A DNA stretch of 64,000 nt. Origin: Anaerovorax odorimutans DSM 5092 (GTDB lineage Bacteria; Bacillota; Clostridia; Peptostreptococcales; Anaerovoracaceae). The notes beneath the pieces are model-generated. The model saw nothing but the letters and a program-made list of their open reading frames with translations. It was not told where the DNA came from and ran no database searches. This document shows positions 1 to 8,455 of the stretch, in pieces. The stretch's first letter is position 1, and every line of letters begins with the position of its first letter. The stretch lies in contig NZ_AUFC01000018.1 in NCBI RefSeq assembly GCF_000426305.1, forward strand, positions 1 through 64,000. The letters run 5' to 3'. A program made the position numbers and the translations under genes.

Positions 1-1
1 T

Positions 2-1417
2 TCATATAATCCTAACGTAGCAGGAAGTTATACATTTACAGCAACACTTGGAAGCTTGCCAACCGGATATGCAAATACAGGAAACTACACAGCGACAGTT
101 GAGATTATAGTTAATAAACAATCTTCTTCTGGAGGTCATAGCTCATCTTCCTCAAACACAACTATAACTTCTACTAAGGTTATTGTGAACGGAGAAGACT
201 ATAATGCGGGTAGTACACAGACTGAAAGTGTTAACGGTAATATGGTTACTACGGTTACTTTAGACACTGAGAAGATAGTGAAGCTTCTTGACTCAAAGGA
301 TGCGAAGCCAGTAGTTACTATTCCTGTAATAAATAGTTCAGATACGATTTCAGGGGTTTTAAATGGTCAGATGGTAAAGAGTATGGAAAATATTGAAGCC
401 ACACTTAAAATTGAAACTGCTTCAGCAACTTATACTCTTCCTGCCAGCCAAATTAATATCGACTCTGTATCACAGCAACTGGGTACTCAGATAGAATTAA
501 AAGATATTAATGTTCAAATTCAAATTGCAGAGCCTTCTGCTGATACTATTTCAATAGTAAAAAATGCAGAAGAAAAAGGAAAATTTACACTGGTAGCTCC
601 AGCAGTTGATTTTAGTATTAGCTGCATACATGACAATAAAACTGTAGATATAAGCAAATTTAATACTTATGTTAATAGAATGATTGCTATTCCTGAGGGG
701 GTAGATCCTACTAAGATTACAACGGGTGTTGTAGTCAATACAGACGGTAAAGTTAGACATGTACCTACTAAGATCACACTAATTGATAGTAAATATTATG
801 CGATAATTAATAGCATGACAAATAGCACATATACTGTTATTTGGAATCCTATTGAGTTTTCAGATGTTGTAAATCATTGGGCGAAAGATGCTGTGAATGA
901 CATGGGCTCCAGAATGATAGTAACAGGTGTAGGTGATGGCACATACCATGCGAACAGCAATATTACTAGAGCTGAGTTTGCGACAATTATGGTAAGAGCT
1001 CTCGGTCTTCAAGAAGGAATAGGTGACAATAAATTCAATGATGTGAAAGAAAAAAATTGGTACTGCGAATATGTAGAGACAGCGTCCTCTTACGGTATTA
1101 TTACGGGTTATGGCAATGGTAACTTTGCACCTAATGATAAAATTACACGTGAGCAAGCAATGGTTATGATTGCACGAGCTATGAAATTAACCGAACTAAA
1201 CGTTGATTTGAGTGATGCTGAAATCAGTACATTACTTGGTGGTTATACAGATTCTGCAAATGCATCAAAGTACGCAAAACAGAGCATTGCAGCATGCCTC
1301 AAATATGGGCTTATTTCTGGAAGTGAAAAAAAATCACTTACACTTAAGAATTCAATAACAAGAGGTGAAGTTGCAGTTATTGTACAGAGATTGCTGCAAA
1401 AATCTAACTTAATTTAG
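2..1417 (+). CDS. SLH-domain surface protein, C-terminal part (5' end outside window)
   Basis: The frame is open from the first bases, so the protein begins upstream and only its C-terminal 471 or so residues are seen. It opens with the end of an Ig-like repeat (segments SYTFTATLG and TGYANTGNY), followed by a Ser-rich linker. A middle domain of unknown type follows, then three S-layer homology repeats near the C-terminus (starting FSDVVNHWAKDAV, FNDVKEKNWYCEYV and GYTDSANASKYAK; the first two carry the ITRAEF / ITREQA signature and the third ITRGEV). SLH repeats in this family bind secondary cell-wall polymer, so this is a cell-surface protein. A strong terminator follows directly. The ligand or enzyme activity of the missing part cannot be told. 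Confidence 0.9.
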   Translation, partial: SYNPNVAGSYTFTATLGSLPTGYANTGNYTATVEIIVNKQSSSGGHSSSSSNTTITSTKVIVNGEDYNAGSTQTESVNGNMVTTVTLDTEKIVKLLDSKDAKPVVTIPVINSSDTISGVLNGQMVKSMENIEATLKIETASATYTLPASQINIDSVSQQLGTQIELKDINVQIQIAEPSADTISIVKNAEEKGKFTLVAPAVDFSISCIHDNKTVDISKFNTYVNRMIAIPEGVDPTKITTGVVVNTDGKVRHVPTKITLIDSKYYAIINSMTNSTYTVIWNPIEFSDVVNHWAKDAVNDMGSRMIVTGVGDGTYHANSNITRAEFATIMVRALGLQEGIGDNKFNDVKEKNWYCEYVETASSYGIITGYGNGNFAPNDKITREQAMVMIARAMKLTELNVDLSDAEISTLLGGYTDSANASKYAKQSIAACLKYGLISGSEKKSLTLKNSITRGEVAVIVQRLLQKSNLI

Positions 1418-1445
1418 ACTTTGTGCACATTTTTCTTTTTCATTA

Positions 1446-1490
1446 AAAAAGCTTTTTATGAATTTATATTTTTCATAGAAAGCTTTTATT
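1446..1490 (+). terminator. Rho-independent terminator after the SLH gene
   Basis: AAAAGCTTT-x-TATGAA pairs with TTCATA-x-AAAGCTTTT across an AT-rich loop and is followed by TATTTTG. It is A/T-flanked on both sides, so it can also serve the convergent AraC-type gene. Confidence 0.75.
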
Positions 1491-1560
1491 TTGTTATTTA
1501 CAGGCTATTTCATAATCTCATAATGTCATTTCCGTTTCAAGTTCTTCTAGATGTATACAG

Positions 1561-2418
1561 TTACTTTTGTTTGACAGGAATCCAAATTTCACTATAGTAT
1601 TTTTCATCCTGTATCCCTTTTGCATATTGGGTAGCATCACTATACATTTCAATGTTGTATCCTGCAGCTATTTCATATTCCTTGCAGTTGGGCAGCCATT
1701 CTGAAAATATTCTTTCATTTACCTCCTGTAAGGACTTGGGCATTGCACCTCTGCAAGCAAAAACAGCCCAAGTATGTTTAGGAATAACTTTTGTAATAAA
1801 GCCTTCGGGGATTTCCATAGAAGGGTTATAATTATCTGCAATCAAGTATTCAAACTCATCCCCGCTCATGTCTTCATCAATACTCATTCCATACATACCG
1901 CACACGGTTTCGCCTTTTCCTGTTTGATAATGCTCTGTCCAAAACTGTGGAATTTCTTCTTTGGCATTATCATATCTGAACATTTTTGATACACCTAAAA
2001 CTGTAAATGTATCCTTTTTAATAATTTTATAATCCATAACATATCCGCCTTTCAATATAAATTTGATTCTTAATGGAGCAAAAGATTTAATCATCGCTCC
2101 GTCTTTTCGAACAGAAGTAGGTGTAACGCCATGAAAACGAGTAAAAGCTTTTGTGAAACTATCGGGTGAGCCATAGCCGTATTTAAAAGCAATATCTATA
2201 ATTTTCTTGTCAGTAGAAACAAGTTCATTTCCGGCAAGAGTAAGCCTGCGCAGCCTGATATATTCTCCAACTGTAAGACCGCAAAGCATTGTAAATCCCT
2301 TTTGAAAATAGAATGGGGATATAAATACTTGTTTTGAAATATCTTCAATTGTAAGTTTTTCAGTAATATTATCTTCAATATAGAAAATTGCATCACTAAT
2401 ACATTCAATCCATCCCAT
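1561..2418 (-). CDS. AraC-family regulator with GyrI-like effector domain
   Basis: The 285-aa protein has an N-terminal AraC/XylS double helix-turn-helix (about residues 8-105: TIEDISKQVFISPFYFQKGF, then IIDIAFKYGYGSPDSFTKAF and the signature FHGVTPTSVR). A C-terminal GyrI-like small-molecule domain (about residues 125-285) ends in EIWIPVK. The order is that of the Rob/BmrR-type activators that bind hydrophobic or drug-like ligands. It starts at ATG 2418 behind an AGGAGGTAAC-type site. It stands alone, convergent with the SLH gene, and no obvious target lies beside it. The family call is secure; the ligand is unknown. Confidence 0.9.
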   Translation of the reverse strand: MGWIECISDAIFYIEDNITEKLTIEDISKQVFISPFYFQKGFTMLCGLTVGEYIRLRRLTLAGNELVSTDKKIIDIAFKYGYGSPDSFTKAFTRFHGVTPTSVRKDGAMIKSFAPLRIKFILKGGYVMDYKIIKKDTFTVLGVSKMFRYDNAKEEIPQFWTEHYQTGKGETVCGMYGMSIDEDMSGDEFEYLIADNYNPSMEIPEGFITKVIPKHTWAVFACRGAMPKSLQEVNERIFSEWLPNCKEYEIAAGYNIEMYSDATQYAKGIQDEKYYSEIWIPVKQK

Positions 2419-2852
2419 ACTCGTTACCTCCTGTCTATAACTTTATCTTATCACCCTCAAAGAGGTTATTCCCGACTTTTTATGCTATGTTTTGTCGATG
2501 AGGTTGTATAAGTTAATAATCATCTTTTAATTATATCTATTTTTATAAATTATCATCTTTATCAAGCTTATATTTGTTTTATTATACATTATTTTAATGA
2601 TTTATAATTAAATGTTGATAAACTCTTTATACCAAAAATAATTTATCTATCGCTATCAAAATCCATGTATATAGGTTATCCATAAACAGAATAGGGCTGT
2701 GGATGAAAAAAGGATTATTTTGGGAAAATCCTTTTAAAATATTGAAATATAACGCTTTTCATGAATTGAAGTTATGCACAGGTAAGGTTGGATAAAATAG
2801 TATACAATTTTATATTGCATGTGGAAAAATATCATAAGTCCTAAAATTATGA

Positions 2853-2960
2853 GAATATCAGGCTGTTGAAAAATGTTTACGCTATTATATCCTTAAGTTT
2901 ACATAATGATTAATAAGATTATAACTTGTGTACATTTTATTGTTAACGGGTTCTGAAAGT
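2853..2960. repeat. Imperfect direct repeat, copy A
   Basis: It begins GAATATCAGGCTGTTGAA and ends with GTGTACATTTTATTGTT plus ACGGGTTCTGAAAGTT. The same ordered blocks occur at 4335-4490, which also contains about 50 extra bases between them. In this copy the terminal hairpin has decayed (TTGTG against AACGGG). Confidence 0.7.
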
Positions 2961-3000
2961 TAAGATAAAGGTCAGGAAATAAATCCATAATTTTTAATAA

Positions 3001-3045
3001 TTCCTATGAAAAAGTTCTCGCTTTTGCGGGAACTTTTTATAGGAA
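3001..3045. terminator. Long bidirectional hairpin downstream of the CbiE/T-like gene
   Basis: TTCCTAT-g-AAAAAGTTC-t-CGC (3001-3021) pairs with GCG-g-GAACTTTTTATAGGAA (3026-3045) around a TTTT loop, giving about 19 paired bases. The A-run on one side and T-run on the other fit termination of the minus-strand gene that ends at 3171, although the stem is longer than a usual terminator. Confidence 0.6.
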
Positions 3046-3170
3046 AACTTAAAATTGTTTAATATATTTTTAGATTTTAGATTTTCTTGTCTTTTAAAAA
3101 ATATCCATCTACTTTTTTAAAGTAGAGCCTTTGTTGATCTAAAAAGAATTTTGGAAGTTTCTTATGTAAC

Positions 3171-4076
3171 TTAGATTTTCTTTTTACAAGAAATTAGCCA
3201 AGGTGCCGGAAATGGTTCTACTATGTTTTTACTATTGACGTGAGATATTCCTATGTGTATAGCTTCTGTACGTTCTAAGCCGTTTTCTCGACATAAAGCT
3301 GAAAGAGATGATAACATTTCAAAATCTAGTGTATAGATTATAAATTTTATGTCAGGATTAATAGACATAAGGATTTTTACTTCTTCATCAATTCTCGCAG
3401 AAGCTACTATAAATGCTATATCCGGTACATCTACATTACTTAAGATTGAATCCTTAAGAGATTCAACGATAGTTACGTTATTTAATCCAAATTTTGATAT
3501 ATTTTCTTCCATCGTATCGCGGTCTTCTTTGTTATACTCTACAGCAATGACACTACCTTCAGAAACGATCATGGCGGATTCCACCGCAATGCTTTCTCCA
3601 GATATTATACAAATATTATTTTGATCTCCCAAATTGAGCTTATTCATGATAATAGCTCGAACTTCCTGACATACATAATGAACAGAGTTGTAAGAAAAAC
3701 GTCGGTTCTCAATACCAATCTGATAATTTGTTGCAGCATTAGGATTTAGAATCAGCATAGCTGCAGAAGCATTGATCCCTCTATTAATCATACTTGAGAG
3801 TTTACTATGCTTAATTTCTCCATATGGTTCAGAACCTTCATTATACCAGACTTCGCAATCTCCTAGTTCAGAATTCCACATGTCGTAGAAGATATCTGGA
3901 TGCCCTGCATCTACAAAGACTAGTACTGCTCGGTTGCTCATAACGGTTGGCATTAAGTTTTTATTTTTCTTTGTAATATCCATCATTTTTAGTTCTGATA
4001 GGTTAATATCAATGTTTTGAGAAAAATAACGAAGCCAAGACAAAATGATCTCATTCGTAAATATTGTCTGTTCCAC
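3171..4076 (-). CDS. CbiE/CbiT-like (CobL-type) protein with degenerate SAM site
   Basis: The 301-aa protein starts at GTG 4076 behind GGGAGGT. The first half resembles the CbiE methylase fold (VFVDAGHPDIFYDMW, EVWYNEGSEPYGEI). Residues from about 125 follow CbiT order: G-x4-RF, then QEVRAIIMNKLNL, then a Rossmann strand-turn-helix (IISGESIAVESAM), then an acidic strand end (VIAVEYNKEDRD) and FGLNNVTIVE. In real CbiT the turn is a Gly-rich GAGSGS-type loop; here it is SGES, so SAM binding is doubtful. No other cobalamin gene is near. It is best read as a diverged or repurposed orphan paralogue. The family call is inference from motif order. Confidence 0.5.
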   Translation of the reverse strand: MEQTIFTNEIILSWLRYFSQNIDINLSELKMMDITKKNKNLMPTVMSNRAVLVFVDAGHPDIFYDMWNSELGDCEVWYNEGSEPYGEIKHSKLSSMINRGINASAAMLILNPNAATNYQIGIENRRFSYNSVHYVCQEVRAIIMNKLNLGDQNNICIISGESIAVESAMIVSEGSVIAVEYNKEDRDTMEENISKFGLNNVTIVESLKDSILSNVDVPDIAFIVASARIDEEVKILMSINPDIKFIIYTLDFEMLSSLSALCRENGLERTEAIHIGISHVNSKNIVEPFPAPWLISCKKKI

Positions 4077-4105
4077 AGCTTTTTACCTCCCTGTGTTAAT
4101 AATTC

Positions 4106-4123
4106 ACACTATAATTGTAGTGT
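4106..4123. promoter_or_regulatory. Palindrome in the promoter region of the CbiE/T-like gene
   Basis: ACACTATAATTGTAGTGT has 6-bp arms (ACACTA/TAGTGT) and lies about 30 bases upstream of the GTG start. On the minus strand it contains TATAGT, which could be a -10 box. It may be an operator; this is inference only. Confidence 0.4.
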
Positions 4124-4334
4124 ATTTTTTAATTGTTATCTTATAGTCCATATAGGATATAAGCTTAGTAATATAGAGGTTATCTGTTTCCTTCTTGAAG
4201 TTTTTTTCATAAAATAATGTAACACCTCTAATTATAATTATAATACCATATTTTTAAGATTTGTGAAGATAAGAAAGATACTTAGATATAAATTTGCGCT
4301 ACTTTTTAGATAAAAGCTAGATACCATTCTAGAA

Positions 4335-4490
4335 GAATATCAGGCTGTTGAATAATATTTGTATGATAATAGTATTAAGTCTACATAATAATTGTTTTAT
4401 TTTGTTTATAATTTTCTAATGAAATACAAAAGAATATTATAAAAATATAAGAACCCGTGTACATTTTATTGTTCACGGGTCCTGAAAGTT
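4335..4490. repeat. Imperfect direct repeat, copy B
   Basis: This is the longer partner of 2853-2960. It starts with the same GAATATCAGGCTGTTGAA block and ends with the GTGTACATTTTATTGTT / CCTGAAAGTT block. Here the end block forms an intact hairpin that terminates the coat-like gene. Confidence 0.7.
4453..4480 (-). terminator. Terminator of the Cys-rich coat-like gene
   Basis: ACCCGTG (4453-4459) pairs with CACGGGT (4474-4480). On the minus strand the stem is followed by TTCTTATATTTTT. It lies 15 bases past the stop codon. Confidence 0.7.
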
Positions 4491-4495
4491 TTATC

Positions 4496-5551
4496 TTATC
4501 TACGTGTTCTAGGTCTGCAAGGATCACAGTTGTTATAACGGTTATTATTGCATCTGTTATTACATGGATCAACACATTCGCATTCACATTCACATTCGCA
4601 TTGGCAATCATTTTGAGTACTTTCTTCTTCTGATTCTGTCTCTCCACAATTTTCAATAGTATCACTTTCTTTGATCTGATTTGGGAATAATGATGGGAAT
4701 GTAGTACAAATTGTGGATACTTGTGGTGCTAATTGTACAAAACCTGTAGATAATACACAGAGCTGTACAGGAACTATTATTTTCTTTTCGCAAGTAACAC
4801 ATAAAGCAATAATTAAATTAGCTTTAACTGTTCCATCAGGACATACAGTTATATCTCTTCCTATGTTGTTTGTAGCCAGTCTTGTTTCACAAGCTGGATT
4901 ACAGAATTCTGTGAAACGTGGTAAGAATGCACTATCGTGAGTAGAAGGCATACACATTTCAAAGAAATTTGTTAGCATTAGCGGAGCGTTACTGTTAGCA
5001 ATATTTACATTTGCACTGACCGTGAATACCACTTCGTGATCGCATCTGTCGCATAATAGTAAATCAATTGTAACTAAAACATCTCCTGTTACATGAATAT
5101 TTTGTGTGCCAAATATTGGTGTTCCCATGCATTTTTCATCACAGTCATCTGTGTCTGCAAATAATACTTTCTCTGAGAAAGTTCCGTCTGGACCTACGAC
5201 TGAGATCTCTTCACCATCGCACTTCTTGATAAATGTAGCGCCTGAAATGGTGGTATCTAAGTCAAGAGTAAGATTATTTGGATCATCAACATTTAACGGA
5301 TTAAAGAACCTCTTACAACGAACATCAATGACTCTCTTTAGTCTGTGACCTTTTGGAATAGCAGGACTAAAACACTGATTACTAACTGTTTTCAGACCTT
5401 GAAGATTAAATAATACAGCATCATAAACCTTTTGAACATATATAGGTTCAGATACTACGTCTTCTAAATTTCCATTCCATTCGCAGAGCTGATTTGCATT
5501 GCAGCAATTTTGAAAGAGGTCCGGCGATACGTTGCCACCGAAACAACTCAT
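4496..5551 (-). CDS. Cys-rich structural protein, probable spore coat/exosporium component
   Basis: The 351-aa protein has about thirty cysteines spread through it and no signal peptide. CxxC pairs occur in the body (CDRC, CVTC, CDEKC). The C-terminal tail is very unusual: five EC/QC dipeptides in a row, then DPC, NNRC, NNNRYNNC, DPC and a basic RPRTRR end. Cys- and Asn-rich tails of this kind are typical of cross-linked clostridial coat proteins. The start MSCFGGNV sits 7 bases after a strong GGAGGG site, and a terminator hairpin follows. I do not recognise a named family; the coat assignment is inference from composition. Confidence 0.6.
   Translation of the reverse strand: MSCFGGNVSPDLFQNCCNANQLCEWNGNLEDVVSEPIYVQKVYDAVLFNLQGLKTVSNQCFSPAIPKGHRLKRVIDVRCKRFFNPLNVDDPNNLTLDLDTTISGATFIKKCDGEEISVVGPDGTFSEKVLFADTDDCDEKCMGTPIFGTQNIHVTGDVLVTIDLLLCDRCDHEVVFTVSANVNIANSNAPLMLTNFFEMCMPSTHDSAFLPRFTEFCNPACETRLATNNIGRDITVCPDGTVKANLIIALCVTCEKKIIVPVQLCVLSTGFVQLAPQVSTICTTFPSLFPNQIKESDTIENCGETESEEESTQNDCQCECECECECVDPCNNRCNNNRYNNCDPCRPRTRR
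4574..4603. repeat. Hexanucleotide microsatellite encoding the Glu-Cys run
   Basis: Tandem CATTCG/CATTCA units (plus strand) inside the coat-like gene encode the repeated Glu-Cys dipeptides. Slippage by one unit would change the number of EC dipeptides without shifting the frame. Confidence 0.65.
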
Positions 5552-5661
5552 ATATTTCCCTCCTTTAACCGGTCATTATATTTGTTTTCAAAGCCAGTAT
5601 ATTCGGAAAGAAGGGTTTATGTTACAATTGAAAGCATAACTTAATTCTTAAAATTTTAATA

Positions 5662-7023
5662 TTAGTAATTTTTTGTTTTTTTTCTATCTAATTCTTTTGA
5701 AAGTTTTATAACGACAGCGCTTAATGCCAGTAGAGCTAAAAGATTTGGGATTACCATTAAACCGTTAAACATATCTGCTAATTCCCATACAAGTTTTACC
5801 TTTAATTTTGAACCTATAATAATGAAAATCATAACTAAAACAGCATAAATTATAACTGCTTTTTGACCAAAAAGATATTTTACATTTATTTCTCCAAAAA
5901 AGTACCATCCAATAATTGTAGAGAATGCAAAAAATAACATACAGATTGCTATAAATATTGCTCCGAAATTTCCAAAAGAAGCAATAAAAGCAGCTTGAGT
6001 TAAAGCAACTCCCTCCAGAGCTCCGTCAAGAGGAATTCCTGATGTTAAAATAACTAATGCAGTCATATTTAATATGATAAAAGTATCAATAAATACACCC
6101 ATCATTGCAATATTACCTTGTTCACAAGGATGTTTTACTTTTGCAATCGCATGAGCATGAGGAGTAGATCCCATTCCGGCTTCATTAGAAAAAAGACCAC
6201 GGGCAACACCATAACGTATTGCATCTCGTACAGTAATACCTAATACACCTCCGGCAATCGAATTGGAAGAAAAAGCACCTGTAAAGATTTGATTAAAGGC
6301 TGTCCCTATATTTTCTATATTCATAATAATTATTATTACAGAACCAAGTATATAAAAGCCTGCCATAATTGGTACGATTTTTTCTGTTAAAGAGGCAATT
6401 CTTCTTACACCACCTATAAAAATAAATCCGGCAACAACAGCAACGGCAATTCCTATATATAATGGATCTATATTGAAGGCTGTGAAGGCATTGCCTATAG
6501 AGTTTGATTGCACCATATTTCCCATAAAGCCTAACGCTAAAATTATTAATATAGAAAAAATTGAGGCTAGTATTTTGCCAAAAGAACCTTTAAAAGCAGC
6601 TTGAATGTAATAAACCGGACCTCCGGTTACTTTACCACGTATTGTTTTTTTATATTGTTGAGCCAAAGTTGCTTCTGCATATATTGTAGCCATACCAAAG
6701 AATGCACTGACCCACATCCAAAATATTGCGCCGGCACCGCCGGAAAGTATTGCAGTTGCTGCACCAGCTAAATTTCCCGTTCCAACTTGTGCTGCAATTG
6801 CTGTGGCAAGGGCTTGGAATGAACTCATTCCGTCATCACCTGCTTTTGCACCTCTAAGATTAAGTTGACCAAATGTAGCATTAAAGCTTGCCTTAAAATT
6901 TCTGACCTGAATAAATTTTAATCTTAAAGTATAATATATACCTGTGCCGCAAAGAAGAAAAAGTAAAGCTGCACCCCATAAAAAATCATTTGCCTTTACA
7001 GCAACGTCCATAATAAAATTCAT
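5662..7023 (-). CDS. Alanine or glycine:cation symporter (AGCS family)
   Basis: The 453-aa integral membrane protein has about ten hydrophobic segments. It shows the AGCS hallmark run of small residues (TAIAAQVGTGNLAGAATAI) after the first segments, and the conserved GVARGLFSNEAGMGSTPHAHA segment in the middle. Family members import alanine or glycine with sodium. The length is usual for the family. The start at 7023 follows GAGAGGAAT. The gene stands alone with its own minus-strand promoter (7068-7097). Family assignment is firm; substrate preference is not visible. Confidence 0.93.
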   Translation of the reverse strand: MNFIMDVAVKANDFLWGAALLFLLCGTGIYYTLRLKFIQVRNFKASFNATFGQLNLRGAKAGDDGMSSFQALATAIAAQVGTGNLAGAATAILSGGAGAIFWMWVSAFFGMATIYAEATLAQQYKKTIRGKVTGGPVYYIQAAFKGSFGKILASIFSILIILALGFMGNMVQSNSIGNAFTAFNIDPLYIGIAVAVVAGFIFIGGVRRIASLTEKIVPIMAGFYILGSVIIIIMNIENIGTAFNQIFTGAFSSNSIAGGVLGITVRDAIRYGVARGLFSNEAGMGSTPHAHAIAKVKHPCEQGNIAMMGVFIDTFIILNMTALVILTSGIPLDGALEGVALTQAAFIASFGNFGAIFIAICMLFFAFSTIIGWYFFGEINVKYLFGQKAVIIYAVLVMIFIIIGSKLKVKLVWELADMFNGLMVIPNLLALLALSAVVIKLSKELDRKKTKNY

Positions 7024-7067
7024 AAATGTATTCCTCTCTTGTTTTTCTTAAATATATACACCACAAT

Positions 7068-7097
7068 ATGATAACAGAATTATAAAATATAAGTCAA
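7068..7097 (-). promoter_or_regulatory. Probable sigma-A promoter of the AGCS gene
   Basis: On the minus strand TTGACT (7097-7092) and TATCAT (7073-7068) are separated by 18 bases, about 45 bases upstream of the start codon. Confidence 0.5.
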
Positions 7098-7250
7098 TAA
7101 AATATATAAATTTACATCTTTATACAAGATTTTAAATATTACGTAATTATTCAAAATAAAGAGTACTAAAATCTTTTATTTATCTTACTCTAGAAATAAA
7201 AGGTCAGTTGCTGTATAATAAAATTAAGTAAAAGAACGGGAGGAACTGTT

Positions 7251-7766
7251 ATGTTTGGCATTAATTATAAGAATTGGATTAATGAAAATATTAAATTAAA
7301 AGTTATAGAGTATCAAAAAATGTTAAATGTAGAACCATCTTGGGATGATATAGAGGTAGGTTATGCAAATACAGAGGATGAGAAATTCATGGAATTTTAT
7401 AAAGAAGAGAAATGTAATCATCCTAAAAAACTTTACAGACCAGGAAATACTATAGTTTGCCATTTTATACCAATATCTAAAGAATTAATTAAAAAATATC
7501 AAGATGGAGATATGGATGAAAAAACATGGTTTAAACTTTGTCTAGATACAAGACAAGTTTCAAGAGGAATTACGGATGCAGTTACATCTACTTTACAAGG
7601 TTTTGGAAGAGAAGTTGCTTTATTGTCTCAAAAAGAAAATTGGTCACATATTTGTGGAGCAGAAGTTGCAGGACTAGGAAAATTTGAATATAAAGACAAT
7701 ATGTTTTGCATAGGAGATAAAATTGGATATTTAGGTGCTGTATCTACAGAATTAAAATTGGATTAA
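7251..7766 (+). CDS. Truncated epoxyqueuosine-reductase-like protein lacking the Fe-S domain
   Basis: The 171-aa protein starts at ATG 7251 behind GGGAGGAA. Its C-terminal third (CGAEVAGLGKF, then IGYLGAVSTELKLD) follows the pattern of QueG-like proteins, in which an AGLG segment and a V(T)T-x-LKL strand precede the ferredoxin-type cysteine cluster. The frame stops exactly there, so the 4Fe-4S CxxCxxCxxxCP region is absent. No remnant of it is seen in the next bases. A stand-alone cofactor-binding half or a decayed gene are both possible. The family link is inference from weak motifs. Confidence 0.45.
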   Translation: MFGINYKNWINENIKLKVIEYQKMLNVEPSWDDIEVGYANTEDEKFMEFYKEEKCNHPKKLYRPGNTIVCHFIPISKELIKKYQDGDMDEKTWFKLCLDTRQVSRGITDAVTSTLQGFGREVALLSQKENWSHICGAEVAGLGKFEYKDNMFCIGDKIGYLGAVSTELKLD

Positions 7767-7819
7767 TATGAATTGTAAATAATGCGCTCTCATATAGTTT
7801 TATATGGGGGTGTTTTACT

Positions 7820-8341
7820 TTGGATGGAAAATTAAAGAAATTTATGATTTCTGGCATAATTTTTACAATAGTAATAGGTACATTATTACATTTTATTTAT
7901 GAATTGTCTCTCGAAAATCCTATAGCAGGTGTATTTGGTAGCGTTAATGAAAGTACTTGGGAGCATTTAAAACTTCTTTTTTGGCCAATGTTTTTTTATA
8001 CGTTAATAGGATATTTTATATTTGGGAAAAAATATGAAAATTATTTTACTGCTGTATTAAAGGGAATAATTGTTGGTCTCTTAACAATTATAATTATTTT
8101 TTATACATATACAGGAATTATAGGGACTAACCTTTTGTTGCTGGATATATTAACTTTTATTGTAGGCGTAGTATTTGCATTTATTAAAATGTATAATAAT
8201 ATAATTTCTTTGGATACGGATCAAAGAAACAGTTTTGTAATGAATTCTAAAATATCATTTTTAATAATAATACTAATAGCAATTTTATTTATAGTCTTTA
8301 CTTTTTTTCCTCCTAAATTAGGTCTATTTATAACAGCATAA
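7820..8341 (+). CDS. DUF6512-type membrane protein
   Basis: The 173-aa protein has about five hydrophobic segments. Two conserved parts match the DUF6512 pattern: FGSVNESTWEHLKLLFWPM after the first segment, and FPPKLGLF at the C-terminus. The start is TTG 7820 with a GGGGGTG site 9 bases before it. A small hairpin (CTCATATA/TATATGGGG) overlaps that ribosome site and might limit translation. It lies 53 bases after the QueG-like gene, possibly in one transcript. Function unknown. Confidence 0.7.
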   Translation: MDGKLKKFMISGIIFTIVIGTLLHFIYELSLENPIAGVFGSVNESTWEHLKLLFWPMFFYTLIGYFIFGKKYENYFTAVLKGIIVGLLTIIIIFYTYTGIIGTNLLLLDILTFIVGVVFAFIKMYNNIISLDTDQRNSFVMNSKISFLIIILIAILFIVFTFFPPKLGLFITA

Positions 8342-8404
8342 GTATTAAATAGCAGTTTAAAACAGGACTGCTAATTTATATTTTTAAAAAGTTAATAATT
8401 TTTT

Positions 8405-8455
8405 AAATACTCCATATTTTATAAGAAAAAATCTAATATATGGAGTATTTTTATG
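8405..8455 (+). terminator. Terminator after the DUF6512 gene
   Basis: AAATACTCCATAT (8405-8417) pairs with ATATGGAGTATTT (8438-8450), followed by TTATG. The T-run is good. Confidence 0.8.

Larger units (their letters stand above)
2419..3170. other. Gene-free stretch with DnaA-box-like nonamers, a repeat block and a long hairpin
   Basis: No credible reading frame is seen in these 752 bases. They hold three DnaA-box-like nonamers (2676-2684 TTATCCATA; 2698-2706 reverse TCATCCACA; 2772-2780 TTATGCACA), one copy of a block repeated at 4335-4490, and a long near-perfect hairpin at 3001-3045. The AraC promoter should lie at the left edge. Confidence 0.5.
4077..4495. other. Gene-free stretch upstream of the CbiE/T-like gene
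   Basis: These 419 bases hold the ribosome site and promoter region of the minus-strand CbiE/T-like gene, a perfect-armed palindrome at 4106-4123, and repeat copy B (4335-4490), whose hairpin terminates the coat-like gene. No open frame looks coding. Confidence 0.5.

Noticed and set aside
2676-2780. Chromosomal or plasmid origin at the DnaA-box-like cluster
   Set aside because: No replication initiator, dnaA, dnaN or rnpA gene lies in the window, and the boxes are all imperfect.
4381-4665. Minus-strand open frame with repeated Asn-Ala-Asn-Val overlapping the coat-like gene
   Set aside because: It is another frame of the hexanucleotide repeat in the Cys-rich gene; the repeat alone creates it.
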